Under the pieces are notes generated by a model. It had not been told where the DNA came from. It searched no databases and was given only the letters and a program-made list of their open reading frames with translations. Below are positions 45,554 to 56,039 of a DNA stretch of 64,000 nucleotides, piece after piece; positions within the stretch are counted from its first letter, which is position 1, and each line of letters opens with the position of its first letter. Origin of the DNA: Pyrinomonadaceae bacterium (GTDB lineage: Bacteria; Acidobacteriota; Blastocatellia; Pyrinomonadales; Pyrinomonadaceae); contig JAIBCA010000088.1 in assembly GCA_019694345.1 (NCBI GenBank), positions 17,241 through 81,240 on the forward strand, in the 5' to 3' direction. Made by a program: the position numbers and the translations under genes.

Positions 45554-46472
45554 CTAAAACGGCGGCCGCAAAGGTCTCGGAAAGCGGGCGTTCGTCCCGC
45601 TCCATTGCCCACGAACCCTCAGCATTTCGGCCTATCAAGAGCCGGAAAAAGAATATTGGCAGCGCCAAAAGGCCATAGACCGCATTAGGAGCACCTGCCA
45701 TCGTCATGTTGAAGCGTCGTTTAAGGCTGTACGGACCGGTCGACTTAAAAAACAGGTGGTTCAGCTTAGACGACAGGCTCAAGCCGCGAAAACCACTCAC
45801 CTCGTCGTTCGGTTTGCAAAAGACCCTCGCCCGCGGTTCGATGAGCAATTTCCAACCCATCCGCCGCATTCTCGGCGTGTATTCGGCATCACCGTACTGC
45901 GGGAACTTCGCAGCGTCCATAAATCCCGCTTCACGCACGGCCCGAGCGGGATAAAGAACACAATTGCCGACCACGATCTCAACCTGCCAGGGCCTTTCGG
46001 GAACTGTCCAAACCGTCTGCCGAAACCAGTGGCGAAACCCTCCAACTCCAAGTTCCCATCGCGGCGACACCTGAAAGATGCGGTGCGGGATGTCCCAAGT
46101 GCATAATAGTGAACCGACAACCGAACCGGGATGCCGTTCCGCACATTCGACCATCAATCGGATGCATTTCTCGTCGAAAACCTGGTCGTTGTTGATCGCC
46201 AGAATATAGTCGGGTTTATGTCGAAGGGCTAATTCAAGTCCCAAATTGGTGCCGCCCGTGTACCACAATGTGCCATCTCCGCGGACGATCTCAACGTCCG
46301 GAAATGCCTCGGCTACTCGTTCGGCGGTGCCGTCCGTGGACCCGTCATCAACGATGATCACGTGAGTGTCGATCCCCTGAAGGTCTGAATGGGCGATACT
46401 GCGAAGGCACCGTAGAGTGTCTTCACAGCGGTTGAACACCGGAGAGATGATCTCGACCCTTACGTTGCCCAT
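45546..46472 (-). CDS. Glycosyltransferase, GT2 family
   Basis: A 308-residue GT-A enzyme: IISPVFNRCEDTLRCLRSI, the nucleotide-binding VDDGSTDGTAE, and the metal-binding INNDQVFDE region. A hydrophobic stretch near the C-terminus (VYGLLALPIFFFRLLIG) suggests membrane association. The GT-A fold and the GGTNLGLELAL segment are like rhamnosyl- or fucosyl-transferases, but the donor is not certain. It lies next to gmd and fcl, so a GDP-sugar donor is reasonable. Confidence 0.87.
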   Translation of the reverse strand: MGNVRVEIISPVFNRCEDTLRCLRSIAHSDLQGIDTHVIIVDDGSTDGTAERVAEAFPDVEIVRGDGTLWYTGGTNLGLELALRHKPDYILAINNDQVFDEKCIRLMVECAERHPGSVVGSLLCTWDIPHRIFQVSPRWELGVGGFRHWFRQTVWTVPERPWQVEIVVGNCVLYPARAVREAGFMDAAKFPQYGDAEYTPRMRRMGWKLLIEPRARVFCKPNDEVSGFRGLSLSSKLNHLFFKSTGPYSLKRRFNMTMAGAPNAVYGLLALPIFFFRLLIGRNAEGSWAMERDERPLSETFAAAVLDD

Positions 46473-46480
46473 TCTTTCAA

Positions 46481-47584
46481 CTAGAAGTGCGATCCAGGCC
46501 CCCGCATTTCGGAACAGTCCGCATCAACCATGATCCTAACCAGTTCGCCAAAATCGGTTTTGGGCGTCCAGCCAAAGGTCTGTCGGGCCTTTGACGCGTC
46601 GCCGATCAACAGGTCCACCTCGGTGGGCCGAAGATAGGACTCACTAAGCCCGACCAAGACATCATCGACCGTGACGTTGAACATATCAGAGCCGAGTTGT
46701 TGGGCCATTAAGTCCTTGTTCACACTAAGAGCGACCCCTTTTTCATCCGCTCCGGTTCCGGTCCACCCGATCTCGACGCCCACACAAGCAAATGCGACCT
46801 CGACAAATTCCCGAACCGAATGTGTTTCACCGGTTGCAAGCACAAAATCGTCGGCAACGTCTTGCTGCAGGATCTGCCACATCCCTTCACAATATTCAGG
46901 TGCGAAGCCCCAATCCCGTTTCGCCTCCAAATTTCCCAAAACAAGCCGGTCGCTTTGACCTGAGATGATACGTGAGATCTCACGAGTTATCTTTTTGGTA
47001 ACAAATGTGTTGCCCCGTCGTGGTGATTCATGATTGAACAGGATCCCGTTGCTGGCATAGATGTCGTAAGCCTCGCGATAATTCACAATGGTCCAATAGG
47101 CGAAAAGCTTTGCCACACCGTAAGGCGACCTCGGATAGAACGGAGTCGTTTCCTTTTGAGGCACCTCCTGAACCTTTCCAAAGAGTTCGGAGGTCGACGC
47201 CTGATAGAATTTGACCCTCCGAAGGCCGGTTTCGCGAATTGCGTCCAGAAATCTCAGCGTCCCGAGAGCGTCGACCTGTGCGGTGTAGTCTGGAACGTCG
47301 AAGGACACCTTAACGTGGCTCTGGGCGGCTAGATTATAGATCTCGTCAGGTTCGATCTTCTCGAGCAGGCGATTCAGGCTGCTCGGATCGATCAGATCGC
47401 CGTAATGGAGGAAGAGTTTCTTGTTCAGTATCTCCTGATCCCGGTAAAGGTGGTCGATCCGGGCTGTATTGAACGAACTGGATTTTCGGATGATACCGTG
47501 TACTTCGTAGCCCTTCGCTAACAGTATCTCAGTTAGATAGCTGCCGTCCTGACCGGTTATTCCTGTAATTAGTGCCTTCTTCAT
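46481..47584 (-). CDS. gmd: GDP-mannose 4,6-dehydratase
   Basis: A 367-residue SDR enzyme with all family marks: [37 protein letters not shown], the catalytic STSELFGK and [12 protein letters not shown] (YxxxK), and [17 protein letters not shown]. It converts GDP-D-mannose to GDP-4-keto-6-deoxymannose, the precursor of GDP-L-fucose made by the next gene. It starts 24 bases after fcl ends. Confidence 0.97.
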   Translation of the reverse strand: MKKALITGITGQDGSYLTEILLAKGYEVHGIIRKSSSFNTARIDHLYRDQEILNKKLFLHYGDLIDPSSLNRLLEKIEPDEIYNLAAQSHVKVSFDVPDYTAQVDALGTLRFLDAIRETGLRRVKFYQASTSELFGKVQEVPQKETTPFYPRSPYGVAKLFAYWTIVNYREAYDIYASNGILFNHESPRRGNTFVTKKITREISRIISGQSDRLVLGNLEAKRDWGFAPEYCEGMWQILQQDVADDFVLATGETHSVREFVEVAFACVGVEIGWTGTGADEKGVALSVNKDLMAQQLGSDMFNVTVDDVLVGLSESYLRPTEVDLLIGDASKARQTFGWTPKTDFGELVRIMVDADCSEMRGPGSHF

Positions 47585-47608
47585 CTGATATTAAATTGCG
47601 GAGACCAT

Positions 47609-48565
47609 TCATCTCGCGATATTTTCGAGAAACCACGAATATGCCAGTCTCAAGCCTTCGTCAATGCCCGTCTTGTGTTTCCAGCCCAATCCCTGGATCC
47701 GCCTGACGTCCATTAGTTTACGCGGCGTACCGTCGGGCTTTGATGTATCAAATCCGATCGAACCTTGAAAGCCAACGACCGACCGGATCTTTTCAGCAAG
47801 TTCGCCAATGGTCATGTCCTCGCCTGAGCCGATGTTAAGGTGAGATATGCCCTTTTCGTAAAGTCCAACCGCATCCACATTTTCCAACATGAATACGACC
47901 GCCTCGGCAAGGTCATCGACATACAAGAACTCTCGTCTAGGCTGGCCGGTACCCCACACGGTGACCTCTGAGGCATTTGCGAATTTAGCTTCGTGAAACT
48001 TTCGTATCAATGCGGGGATCACGTGCGAAGTGTTCAGGTCAAAGTTATCCCTTTCTCCATAGAGGTTGGTCGGCATCGCTGAAATGAAGTTACAGCCGTA
48101 CTGGCGAAAATAACTCTCGCATAACTTAATGCCGGCGATCTTGGCGATAGCATACGGTTCGTTCGTGAATTCGAGCGGGCCGGTCAGCAGAGCCTCTTCC
48201 CGCATCGGCTGTTCGGCCATTTTCGGGTAAATACAAGAACTGCCGAGAAAGATCAACTTTTCCGCACCGTGACGAAATGCCGAATTGATAACGTTGGCCT
48301 CGATCATCAGGTTGTTGTAAATAAATTCGCCGCGAAAGGTATTATTGGCCAGGATGCCGCCGACCTTTGCAGCGGCGAGAACGACGATCTGAGGCCTTTC
48401 GCGAAAAAAATACTTATCGACCGACGCCTGATCAACGAGGTCAAGTTCGGTTGACCTCGTTGAGAGGAGACGCTCGTACCCGCGTCGGCGAAGTTCGCGG
48501 CAGACAGAGCTCCCTACCATCCCGGTCGATCCGGCAACATATATTTTCTTGTCCAAAAGGCTCAT
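47609..48565 (-). CDS. fcl: GDP-L-fucose synthase
   Basis: A 318-residue epimerase/reductase: [37 protein letters not shown] with the active-site Cys, [17 protein letters not shown] (YxxxK), and [19 protein letters not shown]. It epimerises C3 and C5 and reduces C4 of GDP-4-keto-6-deoxymannose. With gmd it supplies GDP-L-fucose for the polysaccharide. The 114-base gap to the next gene holds no recognised feature. Confidence 0.97.
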   Translation of the reverse strand: MSLLDKKIYVAGSTGMVGSSVCRELRRRGYERLLSTRSTELDLVDQASVDKYFFRERPQIVVLAAAKVGGILANNTFRGEFIYNNLMIEANVINSAFRHGAEKLIFLGSSCIYPKMAEQPMREEALLTGPLEFTNEPYAIAKIAGIKLCESYFRQYGCNFISAMPTNLYGERDNFDLNTSHVIPALIRKFHEAKFANASEVTVWGTGQPRREFLYVDDLAEAVVFMLENVDAVGLYEKGISHLNIGSGEDMTIGELAEKIRSVVGFQGSIGFDTSKPDGTPRKLMDVRRIQGLGWKHKTGIDEGLRLAYSWFLENIAR

Positions 48566-48679
48566 CTACGTCAAAAGCCGGGCCAATGCCGAACATTGTC
48601 CCGACCGTTCCAAGTCGTCGATCTACGGGCTCCATAAAGTGGCCCGCCGTAATGCAGAAAAATTTGACCCGAGTAAGGA

Positions 48680-49687
48680 TCAGCTTGCTACGGCCGAGGA
48701 CAGTTCACCCTTAGCGAGCATGTCCGCTCTGACCTGATCCTCGATCCAGCGATATGTGATCGCCAAACCGTCCTCTAGCGAAAGCTTAGGCTCCCACCCG
48801 AGCACTTCGCGGAGCAATGTGTTATCCGAGTTGCGGCCCCGCACGCCCTGAGGGCCATCGACGTGTTTCTTTGATATTTCAATTCCGGCGATATTGGCAA
48901 CGATATCGGCTAGTTCGTTGATCGATATCATTCGATCCTGGCCGAGATTCAATGGTTCATGATGATCTGAGCGCATCAGCCGATAGATGCCTTCGACGCA
49001 ATCGGCAATGTAGCAAAATGAACGTGTTTGCTCACCGTCGCCCCAGATCTCGATCGTTGGGTCGCCGAGCAGTTTCGCGCGCGCGATCTTACGGCACATC
49101 GCTGCGGGAACCTTCTCTCGCCCGCCGTCCCAAGTACCTTCCTCGCCGAATATATTATGAAATCGGACGGTTCGGGTCTCGATGCCGTAATCCTCGCGGT
49201 AATGCATACATAGCCTTTCCGAGATCAGCTTTTCCCAACCGTAGGCGTCCTGCGGGTAAGCCGGGTACACATCCGACTCTTTGAGCGGCACCACGTTAGC
49301 ATCTTCCTGCAGATGTTCCGGGTAAACGCACGCGGAACTCGTATAAAGATACCTTTTTGCGCCGTTCTCACGAGCCGCCTCGAGCGTGTGCAGATTGATG
49401 AGCGAATTGTTATAGAGGATCTGGGCGTGATGAGCCGAAATAAAGCCCATTCCTCCCATGTCGGCGGCCAAGGCATAAACCTCGTCGATCCCTTCGGTCG
49501 CGGAAAGACAATTTTCCCAACGCCGGAGATCGAGATCGAGAAACTCGTCCGCTGCGGTATCACCAAACTCGGGACGCTTGATATCGACGCCACGAACCCA
49601 ATAGCCCTTTTCCTTTAGATGCTTCACCAAATGGCTGCCGATGAATCCACCGGCACCGGTGACCAATACTCTCGTTTTGTTGCTCAT
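48680..49687 (-). CDS. GDP-mannose 3,5-epimerase, plant GME-like
   Basis: A 335-residue extended SDR protein closely resembling plant GME. The shared segments are AADMGGMGFISAHHA, LYNNSLINLHTLEAAR, SSACVYPE, FHNIFGEEGTWDGGREK and GPQGVRGRNSDN. All catalytic residues of the plant enzyme have counterparts: Cys120, Tyr149 and Lys153 (DAYGWEK), and Lys192. GME turns GDP-D-mannose into GDP-L-galactose and GDP-L-gulose. The ATG at 49687 is used (a TTG precedes it). With gmd and fcl it shares GDP-mannose as the common precursor. Confidence 0.9.
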   Translation of the reverse strand: MSNKTRVLVTGAGGFIGSHLVKHLKEKGYWVRGVDIKRPEFGDTAADEFLDLDLRRWENCLSATEGIDEVYALAADMGGMGFISAHHAQILYNNSLINLHTLEAARENGAKRYLYTSSACVYPEHLQEDANVVPLKESDVYPAYPQDAYGWEKLISERLCMHYREDYGIETRTVRFHNIFGEEGTWDGGREKVPAAMCRKIARAKLLGDPTIEIWGDGEQTRSFCYIADCVEGIYRLMRSDHHEPLNLGQDRMISINELADIVANIAGIEISKKHVDGPQGVRGRNSDNTLLREVLGWEPKLSLEDGLAITYRWIEDQVRADMLAKGELSSAVAS

Positions 49688-49713
49688 CAATTATTGAGGA
49701 CGACGAACTGCTG

Positions 49714-52188
49714 TTATGCGTCGTCGCCAGTGCTCTCCGAATTCGAACGGTAATAGCTCTGGTAGTAATAGTAATTGTCCTGCGAACGCAGATTCGCGTT
49801 GTTAAGTACAACACCGAATATCTTGGCCCCGATATCGTTCAGAAGCTGCCTGGATCGCCGAATGACCTGTCTCGAACTCTTGCCGGCGTGAACCACAAGG
49901 ATCACACCATCCACCATTGAGGCTATCAACACACCGTCCGTGAAAGACGCGATCGGCGGCGAATCGATGACGACGTGGGTAAATTCCTTTGAGAGGAACT
50001 GTAGCAGGTCCGACATTTGGTCCGAACCGATCAACTCTGCCGGGTTCGGCGGGATCGGGCCGGACGTCAGCAAATGGAGTTTCGTGTTCGGGTCTTGCTT
50101 AATGACGGCCAATGTCTCGGTGTCGCTCAACTCGCTTGAGAGCAGGGTACTCAGACCCTCACCATTGCCGATATTGAACACAGCGTGCAATCGCGGGCGG
50201 CGCATATCGGCGTCGATGATCAACACCTTTGCTCCGGTCTGGGCAAGACTGATCGCCGTGTTTGTCGCGGTCGTCGTCTTGCCCTCGGACGGAAGGCTCG
50301 ACGTGATCAGCAGCGATTTCGGTGCATGGCCCGCAGTAGAAAGAAGGATCGACGTCCTTAATTGCCGATACGCTTCGGCAAGGGCCGAGCGCGAGTCTGC
50401 ATAGATCAACAGCTCAGAATTTGCCCTTTCCTGTTCTGCCTCTTCCGCCCCGACCAGTGCGAGTCGGCGTTTTGGCATGGCCTCAAATGTCGGTATTGCC
50501 GCAAGTGCCGGAAGCTGAAGGTAATTCTCGATCTCTTCGGTGCTCCTGATGGTGTCATCAAGGTACTCGAGGAACAAGGCGAGCCCCATCCCGAACAATG
50601 TCGATAGGAAAAGAGCCGCAGCGACGGTCGTCAGTCTGCGGGGTGAAACCGGAATATCAGGCGGAATCGCGATCTCGGTCACACTGATGTTGTTATCAGT
50701 GCCCTGTGCGGCGACGTCGTTGCCGCTCATCTGCTTACGCAAATTCTCGAGGAAGCCCTTGTTCGTATCGATCGTTTGCTGGAGGATCTTGATACTGACG
50801 GCACCCTGATTTTGTCCCTGGGCCTCGTTATACTGCTTGTTAAAATCAGTCCTGATCTTGTTTTCCCGATCCTGTGCCCGTAGGTAGGTCGTCTTTAGAT
50901 TCTCGAGGATAGTCTTCGTCGTTCGCTGGCGAAATGCGTCAAGGTCGTTCCGAAAGCGACCGAGCAATTTATCGATCGAGTCTTCGTAGCTCTTGATCTG
51001 AACGTCAATTTCGCGGATCTCGGCGGCCCCTTCCTGATATTCCTGCAAACGCAACTCCCGCGTCTGCCGGAGGTCAGCGATCTTTTTCTGCAGATCCGAC
51101 TGTTGGAGTCGGATGGTGTTTTCCTGCTCGGTAATAAACCGGGCCATTTCCTGCTCAGCGAGGGCCTTAATGCGATCCGGATTATTACTGACGGTTACGT
51201 AGTTTGCCTCGGCGTTCTTGCGTTCGTTCTCGGCATCGAGGAGTTGTTTGTTTAGTCCGGACAGGCGATCAAGTACCAGAGTGGTTTCGCCGTCCGTCTT
51301 CAGAATGCCCTCACGCTGGGTCATCTGGACGAGCTTCTCTTCGTCCGATTTGATATCTGATTGCAGGTTGGCGATACGTTCCTGCAAAAAATCGTTGGTC
51401 TTTCTGCTCGTTCCCGACCGTTTTTCCTGATTTTGATTAGTAAACGTTTCGGCGATCGCATTTACAACAAAGGCAGCGAGTTCTGGATTGGTTCCGCGAA
51501 AAGATATTTCGATCAACCGAGTGTCTTTGACGGTCGCACGGGCCTCACGCACCGGTTCAACACCGAGGTTCTTGCGTATCAACTCGACAAAGGGCGTCAA
51601 GCGAACGGCTTCGGCGATCTCGTCCGATGTGGCAAGTGTCGAATTAGCAGCCAATTCGGGTGCGCCGGCGTCCTTTTTGGTATCATCGCTGGCCAGTCCG
51701 ACCGACCTGAGCAAAGACCTCCAGGGCGAAACAGACCCGTCATTCTTTGCTTGTTGAAATTCCTTGTTCGCGTCAAGATTATGTTCCTTAATGACGCGCC
51801 GAAGCAGGCCCTCACTGCCAAGCAATTGCAGCTGCGTATTAAAATACGAAGGATCGCTAGAGGCCATCGGGCGTGCACGGTCAGCCGTAACCAGATCCGG
51901 ATTGGTCTGTTCCATATCGACCTGTACAACCGCCCTAGCCTGGTATATGTTCGGCTTTCGGGCCATGTATATGGCTGTCAGGGTCGTAATAAGGACGGTA
52001 ATGCCGATGATCAGCCACAATCGCTTCCGTATCGCGCGCCAGTAGTCCATCAGCTGAAACCCTTCGGACCCGCCGCTTTCACGATATGCCGGGTAACGGC
52101 CCGCAGGCGCGATCGGCGCTTCGAACGGCCGTTCGAGGTCAGTGGTTTCGCCCGTCGGTGTTTTCATTATCCCGCGTGGTTCTTTCAT
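49714..52188 (-). CDS. Polysaccharide co-polymerase with tyrosine autokinase domain (Wzc type)
   Basis: An 824-residue inner-membrane protein. It has a first helix (LWLIIGITVLITTLTAIYMA), a long periplasmic coiled-coil region, and a second helix (TTVAAALFLSTLFGMGLALF). The cytoplasmic BY-kinase has Walker A LPSEGKTTTATNTA, Walker A' VLIIDADMRRP and Walker B VIDSPP. The C-terminus ends in a tyrosine cluster (NYYYYQSYYR), the usual autophosphorylation site. It controls chain length and export with Wza. Start 52188 is used; an ATG at 52167 is possible. No Wzb-type phosphatase is seen nearby. Confidence 0.94.
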   Translation of the reverse strand: MKEPRGIMKTPTGETTDLERPFEAPIAPAGRYPAYRESGGSEGFQLMDYWRAIRKRLWLIIGITVLITTLTAIYMARKPNIYQARAVVQVDMEQTNPDLVTADRARPMASSDPSYFNTQLQLLGSEGLLRRVIKEHNLDANKEFQQAKNDGSVSPWRSLLRSVGLASDDTKKDAGAPELAANSTLATSDEIAEAVRLTPFVELIRKNLGVEPVREARATVKDTRLIEISFRGTNPELAAFVVNAIAETFTNQNQEKRSGTSRKTNDFLQERIANLQSDIKSDEEKLVQMTQREGILKTDGETTLVLDRLSGLNKQLLDAENERKNAEANYVTVSNNPDRIKALAEQEMARFITEQENTIRLQQSDLQKKIADLRQTRELRLQEYQEGAAEIREIDVQIKSYEDSIDKLLGRFRNDLDAFRQRTTKTILENLKTTYLRAQDRENKIRTDFNKQYNEAQGQNQGAVSIKILQQTIDTNKGFLENLRKQMSGNDVAAQGTDNNISVTEIAIPPDIPVSPRRLTTVAAALFLSTLFGMGLALFLEYLDDTIRSTEEIENYLQLPALAAIPTFEAMPKRRLALVGAEEAEQERANSELLIYADSRSALAEAYRQLRTSILLSTAGHAPKSLLITSSLPSEGKTTTATNTAISLAQTGAKVLIIDADMRRPRLHAVFNIGNGEGLSTLLSSELSDTETLAVIKQDPNTKLHLLTSGPIPPNPAELIGSDQMSDLLQFLSKEFTHVVIDSPPIASFTDGVLIASMVDGVILVVHAGKSSRQVIRRSRQLLNDIGAKIFGVVLNNANLRSQDNYYYYQSYYRSNSESTGDDA

Positions 52189-52195
52189 ATAGTTT

Positions 52196-53173
52196 TTATG
52201 GAACCGGAATTCCCCTCGACAAGATCGTCGGCAGACCATTTGTAAAGGTGGTCACGACACCGTTAAGGATCGCCTTTGTGCTGTCTTTCGAGACTGCAAC
52301 GATATCGTTCGGCTCAAGATACGGGTCCGACGCCCGCCCTTTATCGATCTCAGCCAGATTGAATATCAGTTCCTTGCGTTCGATGCTGTCTGGGATCTGG
52401 CGCAGCACTCGTACGACATTTTTATCGGTAGCCGGCTTCAGGCCCTGGGACGACGATATCGCCTGTCTCAAAGTGATAGGCTCGCGAAATTTGACTTCGC
52501 CGGGTTTGATCACGTTGCCGTAGACATAGACCATATCGGCATCAAGCACCGAAACGACGTCACCGGGCTGCATCCAGAGCATACGTTTGCCCTCCTGTAT
52601 CTCGCGCATCTTGAATCCGAGAACGGTCACGTCATCGCTGACATTCGTGTCCGGCAGGCGGCAATTCGACGTGCTGCCGGTTCGGGCGACCATTACACGT
52701 GTGCCGGATTCCTTATTAGGGCCACCGGCGAGGGCGATCAACTCGAGCAGATGTACGCGCTTGCTGACAAAATATTTTCCGGGCTTTTCGACGGCACCGA
52801 TCACCGACATCGCCTGTGATTTTTGTTCACGAACGATGACATTCACCTGCGGATTCTTGAGATACTTGACCTTGTAGGCGTTTTCGATATCCCGAGCCAG
52901 TTCCCTTTCCGTCTTGCAGACGGCAACGATCGGATCATCGAGCCTGAAGAGGTAGATCATACCGTTTGGGTTGACGGTTGCCTCGATACCTAGTTCGGGA
53001 TGGCGGAAAACCTGGATGTTGAGCACATCCTGATAGCCGATACGATAGCGGTCGTCACGCGCCTCGGCCGAGGCCGCAGGGGCGGCAGTCTGGACCGATG
53101 CCGTCTGTGCATTAACTATGGTCGCGGCGATCGTGATCACGAGGATCGAAATGAACAATTTTCTATGCAACAT
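52196..53173 (-). CDS. Polysaccharide export protein, Wza type
   Basis: A 325-residue secreted protein. Signal peptide at residues 1-22 (LFISILVITIAATIVNA), then a poly_export domain (YRIGYQDVLNIQVFRHPELG and INPNGMIYLF-like strand) and two SLBB domains (VNVIVREQKSQAMSVIGAVE-like and VYVYGNVIKPGEV). There is no lipobox Cys, unlike E. coli Wza. GGGAGG lies eight bases before the ATG. It is the first gene of the polysaccharide run, divergent from mutS. Confidence 0.93.
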   Translation of the reverse strand: MLHRKLFISILVITIAATIVNAQTASVQTAAPAASAEARDDRYRIGYQDVLNIQVFRHPELGIEATVNPNGMIYLFRLDDPIVAVCKTERELARDIENAYKVKYLKNPQVNVIVREQKSQAMSVIGAVEKPGKYFVSKRVHLLELIALAGGPNKESGTRVMVARTGSTSNCRLPDTNVSDDVTVLGFKMREIQEGKRMLWMQPGDVVSVLDADMVYVYGNVIKPGEVKFREPITLRQAISSSQGLKPATDKNVVRVLRQIPDSIERKELIFNLAEIDKGRASDPYLEPNDIVAVSKDSTKAILNGVVTTFTNGLPTILSRGIPVP

Positions 53174-53366
53174 GATGTCTGCCTCCCAAAAAACTGCTGT
53201 AGAAAGGCGTTACAGGCTAAAGCGTTGAGTGAACCGCATAATTACCTAATATTTTTGCGGATACCCCGCCATAATGCAAACGCAAATAGTACCAAAAAAC
53301 AAGACGTTTGGAAACAATCGTTTTGATTTTCAAGGGCTTTTCGATAAACTTTGACTCTTATTCATC
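53174..53366. promoter_or_regulatory. Divergent intergenic region wza-mutS
   Basis: 193 bases, AT-rich in the middle, must hold the promoter of the polysaccharide run and that of mutS. Apart from the strong wza ribosome site I could not define a promoter with confidence. Confidence 0.4.
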
Positions 53367-56024
53367 ATGGAAAATGCGACGCCGATGCTTCGGCAATATC
53401 TGGATATCAAGAAACTCTATCCGGGAACGATCTTGTTCTTTCGACTCGGCGATTTCTATGAGATGTTCAATGAAGATGCGATCCTCGCATCGCGTGAACT
53501 GGAGATAACTCTGACGGCCCGGCAAAAGGACTCGCCCAATCCGATCCCGATGTGCGGTGTGCCCCATCACGCGGCTTCTAACTACATCGCCCGCCTGGTC
53601 CGACGCGGATATCGCGTCGCGATTTGTGACCAGACCGAAGAAGCTGGCAAGGGGGTAAAACTCGTCAAACGCGAGGTGGTTCGCGTAATTACGCCGGGTA
53701 CCGCCATTGATCCGCAACTCGTTGAATCGAAGGAAACCGTATACCTCGCCGCGATCTGCGGTCGAGGCGATGCATTTGCCGCCGCGTTCCTTGAACTTTC
53801 AGCCGGACAATTTTCGGTCACCCAGTCCACTTCGTCCAACGCCTGGCAAAAGATCTGCGATGAGGTGGCGTCGTTCGCACCACGCGAGATCGTGTTTCCG
53901 ACCTCAATGGCCGCCGACGTTTTCGCTGCCTTTGGCGGTCCGGCGGATAATTCACTATTCTCTGATGAAGCAATGAGGCCAACGGGTGGCTCGCAATTTA
54001 CCTTGACACCGATAGATGACCACGACTTTGACCTTTCGGATTGCGAAGGGCTCCTCAAAGAGCAATTCGGTGTAAAGGAACTCACGGCCTACGGGCTGGC
54101 TGACCGGAACGAGGCGGTTCGGGCCGCCGGGGCTTGTTTGAAATACGCCCGCGATACCCAGCGAGCGACTGCCGGACACATAACCGAGATCCAATATTTC
54201 GAGGCGGCCGACTCGATGGTGTTGGACGCCGTCACTCTTAGAAATCTTGACATTGTCGATACTCGAGGTGAAAAGGACAAACGAACACTTTTTGATGTCA
54301 TTGACCAAAATGTGACCGGTATGGGCTCGCGATTGCTTCGTCAATGGCTGCTTAGACCGTCACTCAAACGGAGTGAGATACAGACGCGTTTGGCCGCGGT
54401 CAGCGAACTTTGCGACGTGATATTCCGCGATAAGATCCGGTTTTTACTAAAGGATGTCAGCGACCTCGAACGCCTCATCGGCCGTCTCAATCTTGGGACA
54501 GCGACGCCGAGAGACCTGATAGCGTTGAGACGATCTATTTCGCAGACGCCGAAGATAAACGAAACTCTTGCTGACTCACGTTCATTACTGCTTCAGGTAC
54601 TGGCTGAAAATACCTTCGAATTGCCAGAGATCCGCGATCTGATCAGCAGATCGATCAGTGACGAACCTCCGAACAATCTGAGTGACGGAGGCGTGATAAG
54701 GCCGGGATTTAATACAGAACTTGACGAACTCCGTTCGATGTCGTCATCGGCCAAGCAAACTATCGCCGGCTTCGAGGAGCAAGAACGGATCCGGAGCGGG
54801 ATCTCTACGCTAAAGGTCCGGTTCAACAACGTATTCGGATATTACATTGAAATATCCAAGGCAAACCTTGACCGCGTGCCCGCCGATTACGAGCGCCGAC
54901 AGACGCTGGCCAATGCGGAACGTTACACGACGCCGCAACTAAAAGAATGGGAGCAGAAAGTTCTCGGTGCGGATGACCGTATCATCAAACTCGAGGCGGA
55001 ATTATTTCAAACCGTTCGTGCACAGGTTTGTTCGGAAACGCGGAAATTACAATCAACCGCCCGTGCACTGGCCACGCTCGATGCTCTCGGGGCACTTGCC
55101 GAAGCCGCCTCGCGAGGAAATTATTCGGCCCCCCAACTCCACGACGGAGATGCCATCGAGATCAAGAACGGCCGGCATCCGGTAGTCGAGGCATTTATGA
55201 AAGAATCGTTCATCCCCAACGATATTGTGATGAACAATTCGACCGATCGGCTATTGATCATTACCGGTGCCAACATGGGTGGAAAATCGACGATCCTGAG
55301 GCAGATCGCTTTGATCCAGATCCTGGCGCAGATCGGCTCCTTTGTACCCGCGACGACAGCAAAGCTGCCGATTGTCGACCGCGTGTGGACGCGTGTCGGG
55401 GCATCGGACGATCTTGCGTCGGGGCGTTCAACTTTCATGGTCGAAATGACCGAAACGGCGGCCATCCTGCATAATGCTACCTCCCGCAGCCTGATCCTGC
55501 TCGACGAGATCGGTCGCGGCACATCGACGTTTGACGGGCTTTCTATCGCCTGGGCAGTTGCCGAGTACCTCCATAATTCACCGGAACATTCGGCAAAAAC
55601 CCTATTCGCAACTCATTATCACGAATTGACCGAACTCGCTGAGAATTTGCCGGGTGCCAAGAACTATCAGATAACTGCGTCGGAAAAGGACGGCGAAGTG
55701 GTGTTTTTTCACAAACTCCAGCCGGGCAAAGCGTCAAAATCATACGGCATCGCGGTCGCCAGGCTTGCCGGATTGCCCAGAACCGTGATCGACCGGGCCA
55801 AAGAGGTCCTGACAAAACTCGAAAAGTATGAACTCGCGGTATTTGCTGATGAGACTCGATCCGGGCTTGCAAAGGCGGCCGGCGGCAGAGCCGCGGCTCA
55901 GGTTTCCCTTTTCGCGGTAACGAATGAGTCGGCGATCGACGAACTGCGAAACGTTGATATTGACAACCTCGAACCAGAGGAAGCGAAGGTCATTTTGGCA
56001 AAGGTAAAGGGCCGGATCATCTAG
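53367..56024 (+). CDS. mutS: DNA mismatch repair protein MutS
   Basis: An 885-residue MutS of usual length. The mismatch-reading GDFYEMF motif is at about 28-34; the connector, lever and clamp domains follow. The ATPase has Walker A ITGANMGGKSTILRQIAL, signature LLDEIGRGTSTFDGLSIAW and the C-terminal TLFATHYHELTEL. It recognises mismatches and recruits MutL, which is not in the window. It stands apart from the neighbouring minus-strand genes. Confidence 0.98.
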   Translation: MENATPMLRQYLDIKKLYPGTILFFRLGDFYEMFNEDAILASRELEITLTARQKDSPNPIPMCGVPHHAASNYIARLVRRGYRVAICDQTEEAGKGVKLVKREVVRVITPGTAIDPQLVESKETVYLAAICGRGDAFAAAFLELSAGQFSVTQSTSSNAWQKICDEVASFAPREIVFPTSMAADVFAAFGGPADNSLFSDEAMRPTGGSQFTLTPIDDHDFDLSDCEGLLKEQFGVKELTAYGLADRNEAVRAAGACLKYARDTQRATAGHITEIQYFEAADSMVLDAVTLRNLDIVDTRGEKDKRTLFDVIDQNVTGMGSRLLRQWLLRPSLKRSEIQTRLAAVSELCDVIFRDKIRFLLKDVSDLERLIGRLNLGTATPRDLIALRRSISQTPKINETLADSRSLLLQVLAENTFELPEIRDLISRSISDEPPNNLSDGGVIRPGFNTELDELRSMSSSAKQTIAGFEEQERIRSGISTLKVRFNNVFGYYIEISKANLDRVPADYERRQTLANAERYTTPQLKEWEQKVLGADDRIIKLEAELFQTVRAQVCSETRKLQSTARALATLDALGALAEAASRGNYSAPQLHDGDAIEIKNGRHPVVEAFMKESFIPNDIVMNNSTDRLLIITGANMGGKSTILRQIALIQILAQIGSFVPATTAKLPIVDRVWTRVGASDDLASGRSTFMVEMTETAAILHNATSRSLILLDEIGRGTSTFDGLSIAWAVAEYLHNSPEHSAKTLFATHYHELTELAENLPGAKNYQITASEKDGEVVFFHKLQPGKASKSYGIAVARLAGLPRTVIDRAKEVLTKLEKYELAVFADETRSGLAKAAGGRAAAQVSLFAVTNESAIDELRNVDIDNLEPEEAKVILAKVKGRII

Positions 56025-56039
56025 TCCGCTCCGGCAAGA

